Positions 6,601 to 8,894 of a stretch of DNA of 10,326 nt are shown in pieces. A program made the position numbers and the translations under genes. Origin of the DNA: JAAEQG01 sp023133475 (GTDB taxonomy: Bacteria; Planctomycetota; Phycisphaerae; UBA1845); contig DAOVLE010000191.1 of assembly GCA_030631415.1 (NCBI GenBank), positions 1 to 10,326 on the forward strand, read 5' to 3'. Within the stretch, counting starts at the first letter, position 1. Every line of letters starts with the position of its first letter. Under the pieces are notes generated by a model. The model worked only from the letters and a program-made list of their open reading frames with translations. It made no database searches and was not told where the DNA came from.

Positions 6601-7340
6601 TCGTTGATGTCATACAGGCCGTCACCATCACTGTCGACCAACTCCACAAGGGTGAAGTTGAAGCTGGCTTGCGCGGACACGCTAGCGGAGCTGCAAGTGG
6701 CATGCTCCGCAGCGCTGACCTCGAGGCGTACCCGGATCACGTAGGTGTCGGGGGACAGCGTCTCAAGGATGCTGTAGTTTCCTGCTGTAGTGAACGATGC
6801 AATTGTACTGCCTCCGCGGAAGAGATAAATCCACGAGTTGAGCCACGCCTCACCTTGGACCGCGCCGTGTTGGACCGAAGCACTGAAATCGAAACGCGAA
6901 TCCTGAGTGATGGTGAAGCAGACCTCATACTCTGTGTCTGCGTTACCTCCCCCCCCCGAGCCGGGGCCGCTGGACCAGTCGTAGCTCGACGAGCCGCTGG
7001 CGTTGCACTCGAGTTGCCCCGACCCCGAAAGCCCGTCCACCCCCAACGTGATATCGGAAGACTGGTACGCCCGGCCATAACCGGAAGAACCGGGGCTTGT
7101 TGCGGTATATGATTTGGTCTGGTTCCAGGACCCCAGTGTGTCTGTCGTGGCTTCATCCCAGGGGTCATCTACGTACATAACGTGGTCGGGTGGGCCACTA
7201 TTGTACCACGCCACCACAGAATAGTAAACATTGCGCGTTTGCTCTGTGGTGATCTCCGCGTTGGCCGAGGTCACTCCGACGAGTGCCCACACCATCACCG
7301 CAGCCGCCAGTGGGCCGCCTCTACTCTTGCTAATCCTCAT
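1..7340 (-). CDS. Giant modular secreted/surface protein with TSP3, beta-helix, cysteine-rich, cohesin-like and dockerin-like regions (C-terminus beyond window)
   Basis: One frame stays open from the ATG at 7340 to base 3, at least 2,446 codons, with no stop met on reading it through. The start at 7340 is preferred over the in-frame ATG at 7346 because GAGGAG (7347-7352) lies 6 nt from the former and 0 nt from the latter. Residues 1-28 form a Sec signal peptide: basic MRISKSR, hydrophobic AAAVMVWALVGV, then ANA before E29. Residues 29-234 are beta-rich and unrecognised. Then follow TSP3-like repeats (235-474), a Gly-rich region (475-721), a DCNxNG and Cys-rich section (727-940), beta-helix 1 (941-1400), beta-helix 2 (1402-1808), Cys-rich II (1809-2088), cohesin-like (2089-2224), Ig-like (2225-2310), another beta domain (2311 to about 2422) and a dockerin-like start. 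No catalytic domain is recognised. A calcium-stabilised surface or matrix protein is inferred. The open frame and domain types are well supported; the function is not. Confidence 0.93.
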   Translation of the reverse strand, partial: MRISKSRGGPLAAAVMVWALVGVTSANAEITTEQTRNVYYSVVAWYNSGPPDHVMYVDDPWDEATTDTLGSWNQTKSYTATSPGSSGYGRAYQSSDITLGVDGLSGSGQLECNASGSSSYDWSSGPGSGGGGNADTEYEVCFTITQDSRFDFSASVQHGAVQGEAWLNSWIYLFRGGSTIASFTTAGNYSILETLSPDTYVIRVRLEVSAAEHATCSSASVSAQASFNFTLVELVDSDGDGLYDINDNCPNDYNPGQEDADGDGVGDLCDLCPGADDNADIDGDEIPDECDNCPNDYNPGQEDVDTDLIGDVCDNCPNDNNPLQEDRDNDGVGDICDNCPDDPDNDADADGFCSDVDNCPNDHNPGQEDVDGDLVGDVCDNCPNTHDPTQQDTDGDGVGNVCDDDDDNDGVLDGGDTDPLNPDVCEDADGDGCDDCSVGTDNFGPLADNTPGNDGPDGDADGLCDSGDLDEDITDTAETLIIPEGSSYLMGGSHSYSGDVVIDGILYITPYDGTGTTGIVDISAASITVGPNGVIQGDARGYRGGGSYSAGSGAGQKGAGGGYGGNGDGSGGSPYGTQCGEDIAIGSGGGGQISVGEGPGGGARGSSGYQGGAGGRGGACVILAADQVHMDGVITVNGENGHGHWGGTGGSGSGGGILINGLSTASIFGHLSACGGSAGKRGGGGRIKVFGGSIEFTGTTAVLAGIGGSGAENGTVCLSSSGDVSPDCNSNGILDQCDIDCGETGGLCDVPGCGASLDCNTNGIPDDCEVPPIGDGPDCNTNGIPDECDPDSDSDGVPDDCDNCPNDHNPEQTDSDGDGMGDACDSCNGCLIDEMCTSNGVPNPANECQYCDIAQSTTSWTNRSSGYACGDQGDTVCDNPNTCDGDGICLPNHADDGTPCDDGLFCNGEETGCQSGICQDGADPCVDQAHCDEDADQCKSLVIFVKASATGANDGTSWADAYTHPQVAMSAAVSGDEIWVAAGTYRPTGMHYYTLNLISGIGVYGGFAGTETQRDQRDWAANVTILSGDYLGDDNGFDNDHDNSYHVIYFFYTAVLDGFTVTGGRARMDYDYEPYGGGMLCLGCGSSPTVTNCTFTENWATDRGGAICVIGSNPTLTNCTFTGNYSGSGGGIFLGIDTHYDCDTYPTLIGCTFTGNSGITGSGVYCGRISGSDNVSPTLIDCTFTGNSSSSAGGGMYCGSGNGNSTLINCVFTENSATSYGGGMHNSGGSSTLINCILSGNSATSYGGGIHNSGGSSTLTNCAFSGNSAGSGGGIRCDNGTVSLENTIVWGNTGAPVIEHIGGSITAVYSCVEGGWSGSGNISDDPLFVDADGPDGIFGNEDDDLHLQPGTPCVDTGESWYLPNDTNDLDGDGNTYEWIPFDFDGNDRVVRSQVDMGPYEMQLWHVDDDALPGGDGARWGTAFDNLHDALAVARPGDEIWVADGTYKPAGAGGDRAATFQLINSVGIYGGFAGTETERDQRDGANATTILSGDLNGDDGPGFTNNGENSYHVVTGSGTDETAVLDRFTITSGNADGSSHTYGGGMYNGNGSPTLITCTFTGNSANSVGGGMYNSSSNSTLTNCTFSGNSSGNQGGGLYHNSTCNLTLVNCTFTGNSTGSIGGGIHSDGGSITLTNSAFTGNVACVGGGIFSGGSSVTLTNCTFAGNSAISGPGGGIFGGGDWAMTNCIFWGNTHNYSGTDEEAQIFGTPPPVISHSCIQGLDTFAGNNNIGDDPLFVDADGPDDIVGTEDDDLHLPGSSPCVDVADTAALPADTADLDGDGDTAEPLPLDLDENPRVINYVVDMGAYENTTGGCDGCLIDTVCYSNGDPNPANQCQYCDTGQSTSSWTNRSNGYACGDQSNTGCDNPNTCDGNGTCLDNFEPDTTECRAAVGDCDVAETCDGVGNCPADEFLPIDTPCGDLTSNGCTDPDTCDGTGTCLPNDQPNGTMCDDGLFCNENETCTDGVCGGGNANLCDDSLDCTTDTCNEDTGTCEHTTNAGTCLIDEVCYDDGAVNPANDCEECNSSLDQFDWSNRTNGTDCDDGLFCNENETCTDGVCGGGNANLCNDEQDCTADICNEDTDECEHVWNADLTLNVATGSECVDTDDTITVTLDVACLPEGVNGVQALIHYDTSLMTLVDIIAESSWEEIVEQDADGDIIWAAYIPGSSTATGGVVATLVFDPIAEGATNVTFQPDDPPFYTKLTRSADSMTILPDKADSGVISIDDTVATASNNGPFCEGDTIVLSGGPSSGPLGPYTYAWAGPDGFGSTEQSPTISDATLDMLGTYYLTVTNTNGCEFTAQTDVEVYLCMVVNVEIEGLIGDDPDGYGPPSSNGTEIDRDVTFVFTDCDGATGTHIIPITFTADVGNNKGVGSVRFEDLDAGFEWLGVQEGHTLRKRVAVDFAGTLADSVTVFLTSGDFHTGIVLQDNLVDITDFSILASNWETA
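669..1079 (-). other. Protein region: cohesin-like domain (residues 2088-2224)
   Basis: It reads DLTLNVATGSECVDTDDTITVTLDV, then VNGVQALIHYDTSLMTLVDII, GDIIWAAYIPGSSTATGGVVATLVFDPIAEG and ends VTFQPDDPPFYTKL...GVISID. This order of a strand with 'xVTVxLxV', 'GxQxxIxYDxxxLxxVD', a strand with 'ATLxFxP' and a late 'VTF' is how cohesin type I/II-like beta-sandwiches look in sequence. Cohesins bind dockerins. A dockerin-like motif is present further along in the same polypeptide. The call rests on pattern, not alignment. Confidence 0.6.
1080..1916 (-). other. Protein region: cysteine-rich section II with disintegrin-like motif (residues 1809-2087)
   Basis: It starts CDGCLIDTVCYSNGDPNPANQCQYCD, a second copy of cassette I, and goes through SNGYACGDQS and CDNPNTCDGNG. 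Next comes ECRAAVGDCDVAETCDGVG followed by NCPADEFLPIDTPC (about residues 1886-1918), which resembles the core of disintegrin domains (DCDxAExCDGxxxxCP). Two near-identical copies of CDDGLFCNENETCTDGVC and GGGNANLC flank a third, shorter CLIDEVC...NPANDCEEC cassette. All this suggests a disulfide-rich extracellular stalk or binding region. Similarity to disintegrins is by motif only and integrin binding must not be assumed. Confidence 0.78.
1087..1499 (-). repeat. Near-identical internal DNA duplication, units 273 bp apart
   Basis: Unit 1 (about 1087-1226) and unit 2 (about 1360-1499) match at nearly every base over about 140 bp at a constant offset of 273 bp (91 codons). Both encode the same cysteine-rich stretch, ending CDDGLFCNENETCTDGVC, GGGNANLC and a CNED segment. 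The match goes beyond protein-level conservation, including most third positions, so the duplication is probably fairly recent or kept alike by recombination. Confidence 0.8.
1917..3137 (-). other. Protein region: beta-helix module 2, choice-of-anchor Q type with Pmp-like repeats (residues 1402-1808)
   Basis: It repeats the plan of module 1: WHVDDDALPGGDGARWGTAF, GDEIWVADGTYKPAG, IYGGFAGTETERDQRDG, TILSGDLNGDD, VLDRFTITSG, then five rungs such as TLITCTFTGNSANSVGGGMYN, a closing NCIFWGNTHN, DDPLFVDADGPDDIVG and VDMGAYE. Only one residue separates the two modules, so a tandem duplication within the gene is likely. It has fewer rungs than module 1 (five against seven), consistent with gain or loss of rung repeats. 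A C10 tract lies between the last rung and the closing segment. Confidence 0.87.
3139..4520 (-). other. Protein region: beta-helix module 1, choice-of-anchor Q type with Pmp-like repeats (residues 941-1400)
   Basis: The module begins FVKASATGANDGTSWADAY and continues with GDEIWVAAGTYRPTG, YGGFAGTETQRDQRDW, TILSGDYLGDD and VLDGFTVTGG, the usual head of 'choice-of-anchor Q' parallel beta-helix proteins. Seven repeats of the type TLxNCTFTGNSAxxxGGGIxxxxxS follow, matching the FTGNxA/GGGI pattern of chlamydial polymorphic membrane protein repeats. A closing rung (NTIVWGNTG), DDPLFVDADGPDGIFG and VDMGPYE end it. Adjacent rungs are close DNA repeats (78-bp period near 3580-3720). Such folds are pectin-lyase-like; no lyase active site could be picked out, so binding or structure is more likely than catalysis. 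Confidence 0.88.
3580..3735 (-). repeat. Tandem 78-bp repeat encoding beta-helix rungs
   Basis: Two adjacent rungs of beta-helix module 1 repeat at a 78-bp (26-codon) period. The plus-strand text CCGCTGTTGTG starts at 3580 and again at 3658, and the following GGAGGTGGCTGAGTTT also recurs. Protein: HNSGGSSTLxNC ... GNSATSYGGG. Neighbouring rungs are related but more diverged. In-frame tandem repeats of this kind allow the number of rungs to change. Confidence 0.75.
4521..5162 (-). other. Protein region: DCNxNGIPDxC repeats and cysteine-rich cassette I (residues 727-940)
   Basis: It opens with three DCNxNG units (DCNSNGILDQCD, DCNTNGIPDDCE, DCNTNGIPDECD), a motif I associate with planctomycete extracellular proteins, then one TSP3-like unit. 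The cassette CNGCLIDEMC ... NPANECQYCD ... SSGYACGDQG ... CDNPNTCDGDG follows, then CDDGLFCNGEETGCQSGICQDG. The many evenly spaced cysteines imply a disulfide-stapled secreted module. The CLID...NPANxCxxC part recurs near 1728-1905 and, partly, near 1240-1350. It leads directly into the first beta-helix. Confidence 0.75.
5178..5918 (-). other. Protein region: glycine-rich domain (residues 475-721)
   Basis: It starts with a beta-strand-rich part (ETLIIPEGSSYLMGG, DVVIDGILYITPYDG), followed by long Gly/Ser-rich stretches such as GAGGGYGGNGDGSGG and GSGGGGGQISVGEG, and ends with GGGGRIKVFGGSIEFTG. Alternating Gly-rich loops and short hydrophobic strands (CVILAADQVHMDGVITVNG, GGILINGLSTASIFG) are typical of large bacterial surface proteins whose Gly-rich loops decorate a beta-solenoid. 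Only a few cysteines occur here, unlike the flanking blocks. Assignment to a named family would need a profile search. Confidence 0.7.
5919..6638 (-). other. Protein region: thrombospondin type-3-like calcium-binding repeats (residues 235-474)
   Basis: About eight Asp-rich units of the form DxDxDGxxDxCDNCPNDxNPxQE can be read, for example DADGDGVGDLCD and DRDNDGVGDICDNCP. In TSP3 repeats the DxDxDG runs bind calcium and paired cysteines staple neighbouring units into a rigid rod. Most canonical Asp and Cys positions are kept; the last units degrade into an Asp run (CDDDDDNDG) and looser spacing. The block sits right after the N-terminal domain, as a stalk would. A single similar unit recurs near 4870-4975. 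Identification by motif is firm; calcium binding is inferred from the family. Confidence 0.88.
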
Positions 7341-7346
7341 CTTCAT

Positions 7347-7352
7347 CTCCTC
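7347..7352 (-). promoter_or_regulatory. Ribosome binding site of the giant gene
   Basis: GAGGAG on the minus strand. It abuts the first ATG (7346) directly but is 6 nt from the second ATG (7340). Six nucleotides is normal Shine-Dalgarno spacing and zero is not, so the second ATG is the better start. The two proteins differ only by an N-terminal Met-Lys. Confidence 0.7.
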
Positions 7353-7858
7353 AGTAAACAGGTTGTGAAGAGGCGTTACTCGAATCGCCCCTTCTGATCC
7401 ACCACCAAACTCAGGCCTCGCGGCATTTGGGCTGTGCCGATCACTCGGGCCGGCGATCATCACACAAACTCCCCGCTGCCTCCCTCTTTGTTCGTGAGAG
7501 ACTCTGGAAATGCTCAGGATGGCACTACGCATTCGCCCGATAATCACCATCACCCTGCGGGCACAACCCGTCAAAGGCCACTCACCGTGTCCAGTGTTTT
7601 GTCCGTCTGCCAAAAATGTGCCGTATGAGCACGGCAGTAGAAAGATGGGAGAACAAACACTTCCCTTGCCGTCCTTCCCCCACGTATTCAGGGGCTGGAG
7701 GCATACAACTCCCCCCCGCCGATCTCAGCAGAAGCAGACTGATCAATTTGCAGCATACAGCTTTTCGCCAACTCGTGCAACAAAAATTTTAACAACACTT
7801 CAACCACGGGTGTGGCCTTCCTTCGTGGCACCTGGAGACCATGGAGACGGTGTCAAAC
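7353..7858. other. Divergent spacer, left part: presumed leader and promoter region of the giant gene
   Basis: No convincing gene on either strand; the ATG-started frames here have no recognisable protein features. A weak sigma-70-like pair on the minus strand, TTGCAC (7775-7780) and TATGCT (7752-7757) with a 17-bp gap, matches 7 of 12 consensus bases and would give a leader of almost 400 nt. It is only a candidate. An AT-richer patch (7780-7800) lies just upstream of it. A C7 tract lies at 7711-7717. No known riboswitch was recognised. Confidence 0.4.
7612..7636 (-). terminator. Weak terminator-like hairpin in the leader of the giant gene
   Basis: On the minus strand TGCCGT and ACGGCA pair across a 6-nt loop (7619-7636) and are followed, after CA, by five T (7616-7612). 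The stem is short. If the candidate promoter near 7752-7780 is real, the hairpin would sit inside the 5' leader, as an attenuator would. A chance match is quite possible. Confidence 0.22.
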
Positions 7859-7899
7859 GTAGGGTGGGTGGAACCTCGCGGAGCGAGGTGGAACCCACC
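7859..7899. repeat. Palindromic repeat R1 of the GTAGGGYGGGT family
   Basis: After GTAG, a 37-bp symmetric element (7863-7899) forms a 7-bp outer stem (GGTGGGT with ACCCACC), a 3x3 internal loop with GGA on both sides, a 7-bp inner stem (ACCTCGC with GCGAGGT) and a GGA apical loop. A further GGTGGGTTTCGCCC arm follows at about 7910-7923. The GTAGGGTGGGT head resembles REP-like repeats found in many bacterial genomes, which are moved by RAYT transposases in some hosts. No transposase is in the window. Confidence 0.75.
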
Positions 7900-7949
7900 A
7901 ACCGGCGTGGTGGGTTTCGCCCCAGGGCAATCGCATCTAACCCGAATAA

Positions 7950-8075
7950 TTCACCGCAGAGGAATGAGGAATAGAGAATGGAAAATGAAAAATTGAAAAT
8001 GGGGGGATGTGAGACATTGTCGTTGGGCACACTCCCCTCCTTCTTCTCTGCGCTCTCTGCGTCTCTGCGTTCATG
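7950..8075. repeat. CGCAGAG/CTCTGCG inverted repeat tract with an A-rich heptamer core
   Basis: CGCAGAG at 7955-7961 is mirrored by three CTCTGCG copies at 8046, 8055 and 8063. Between them lies a purine-rich run of four imperfect 7-bp units (7974-8001: GAGAATG, GAAAATG, AAAAATT, GAAAATG). CGCAGAGACGCAGAG-like repeats are a familiar intergenic element in several bacterial phyla. Nothing coding is evident. Confidence 0.55.
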
Positions 8076-8102
8076 AAAAACGTAGGTCAGCGGCGTTTAG
8101 CG

Positions 8103-8119
8103 GCTCCCCAACGGGGAGC
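8103..8119. repeat. Perfect 7-bp hairpin (GCTCCCC / GGGGAGC, AAC loop)
   Basis: A perfect 7-bp stem with a 3-nt loop, lying 27 bp after the end of the CTCTGCG tract and 34 bp before repeat R2. No T run follows on either strand, so it is not a standard terminator. It may be another short dispersed palindrome. Confidence 0.6.
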
Positions 8120-8152
8120 GTGAAAAACAGAGAAAACGGCACAATCACAGTT

Positions 8153-8227
8153 GTAGGGCAGGTTTTACCCGCCTTCTTGGCATGGGGCGATTTCTTGACG
8201 TGGGACGGCGGGTGGAACCCGCCCTAC
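8153..8227 (+). repeat. Palindromic repeat R2, a 75-bp element with 21-bp inverted ends
   Basis: The left end (8153-8173, starting GTAGGGCAGG) and right end (8207-8227, ending CCCGCCCTAC) are inverted repeats with 3 mismatches in 21. Each end itself contains a smaller GGCGGGT-like palindrome. The interior has TTCTTGGCATG. The same element occurs reversed at 8799-8855. No protein is encoded. A non-autonomous mobile element of MITE or REP kind is inferred. Confidence 0.8.
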
Positions 8228-8323
8228 GTCTGCCTGTTGCTCTCAGCTCCAAAGGTAGTATGATGTTCCGCCATGCTAGTGAGAGGTGACCATCGACTAA
8301 AGCCCCGATTCACCTGCCCAGCC

Positions 8324-8728
8324 ATGTTGCCACTCTGCGTTGTGGTGGTGGCAGGGGCGGCTTATGGGCCTGTCGCTAAAGTCTCACTTTTAGAGGAGGC
8401 TCGCGAGCGGCTCGACAAGTCGACCACGCTTCCTGGAGAATCCCCAGAGCGTGACAGCGAGCCGACCCAGCGGGCACCGGGCACTGATCCGGTGCTGATG
8501 GTCTGCACTCAAAGCGACTGGGACCGGACGGCAACGGCTCGTCCCCTACCACAAGTCAAACACCCCCTGTTTCGGGAAACCGGTAGCCTGGTCTGCCCCG
8601 AGCTGGAGGGGCGCGGGCTTGTCGGGGCGGGGGACGATTTCCGCCGCTGGCACTGCCCATCGGTGGAGATCAACCCGAACAGCCGAACACACGCACCACC
8701 CTCCGAATTCCCTTGCATGTCGGCGTAA
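8324..8728 (+). CDS. Doubtful small ORF between repeats R2 and R3
   Basis: Reading from ATG 8324 gives 134 residues; an in-frame ATG at 8273 would add 17. The N-terminus MLPLCVVVVAGAAYG could be a short signal peptide, followed by a charged segment (LLEEARERLDKS) and a Pro/Arg-rich remainder with scattered Cys. No family was recognised. No good ribosome binding site precedes either start, and codon use is mixed. Three GC-rich palindromes fall inside (8399-8408, 8412-8423, 8474-8495), which fits non-coding DNA as well. It lies in the 570-bp island between R2 and R3, directly upstream of secD and in the same direction; it does not look like YajC. The rest of the island (8228-8323 and 8729-8798) shows nothing clear. 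Confidence 0.2.
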   Translation: MLPLCVVVVAGAAYGPVAKVSLLEEARERLDKSTTLPGESPERDSEPTQRAPGTDPVLMVCTQSDWDRTATARPLPQVKHPLFRETGSLVCPELEGRGLVGAGDDFRRWHCPSVEINPNSRTHAPPSEFPCMSA

Positions 8729-8798
8729 CTATGCTCCCGCGGAGGATGTTTTCCGCCTGAGCGACTTTTTTCCGTTACGACTGTTGTGAAAATAAAAT

Positions 8799-8855
8799 GT
8801 AGGGCGGGTTCCACCCGCCGCAACATGCCAGGAAGGCGGGTAGAACCCGCCCTGC
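8799..8855 (-). repeat. Palindromic repeat R3, a short copy of R2 in reverse orientation
   Basis: Inverted ends 8799-8819 and 8835-8855 differ by 2 of 21 bases. The reverse complement of its core (TTCCTGGCATG) matches the core of R2 (TTCTTGGCATG), so the two are the same family in opposite directions; R3 lacks about 18 bp of interior. It ends 15 bp before the TATAAT box of secD. No clear target-site duplication was seen at either copy. Confidence 0.8.
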
Positions 8856-8870
8856 GATTGTCTGCAAAGT

Positions 8871-8876
8871 TATAAT
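8871..8876 (+). promoter_or_regulatory. Putative -10 box of secD
   Basis: A perfect TATAAT lies 18 bp before the secD ATG. No good -35 hexamer occurs at 16-18 bp upstream; that position (about 8848-8853) falls in the right arm of repeat R3. Transcription would start near 8882-8884, leaving a very short leader. The box is convincing by sequence; its use is inferred. Confidence 0.5.
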
Positions 8877-8883
8877 GTAATTT

Positions 8884-8887
8884 GAGG
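8884..8887 (+). promoter_or_regulatory. Ribosome binding site of secD
   Basis: GAGG, 7 nt before the ATG at 8895. Normal spacing, and it supports this start, which also gives the expected N-terminal membrane segment. If the TATAAT at 8871 is used, the mRNA 5' end would lie at or within a few bases of this site. Confidence 0.65.
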
Positions 8888-8894
8888 TTATTCC

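Noticed and set aside
6170..6620. Regularly recurring GGGCAGTTGTCGCA motif, CRISPR-like at first sight
   Set aside because: Spacing is uneven and the repeats encode CDNCPND of the TSP3-like units in frame; no spacers of constant size.
6252..7112. Plus-strand open frame of 286 codons
   Set aside because: Repetitive VVxxGAVV pattern is the antisense image of the TSP3 repeats; no ribosome site or domain.
7510..8030. Overlapping open frames on both strands in the spacer (7510-7974 plus, 7800-8030 minus)
   Set aside because: They run across palindromic and A-rich repeats, have no ribosome site and no protein-like features.
8103..8119. GCTCCCC/GGGGAGC hairpin as a transcription terminator
   Set aside because: No T run follows the stem on either strand, and no gene ends next to it.
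8145..8235. Target-site duplication around R2 (and likewise around R3)
   Set aside because: Flanking bases at the two ends do not match in either copy, so no recent transposition footprint can be claimed.
8273..8728. Plus-strand ORF upstream of secD as yajC
   Set aside because: YajC is a small protein with one membrane helix and a characteristic basic region; this ORF shows a weak signal-like start and a Pro/Arg-rich tail without similarity.
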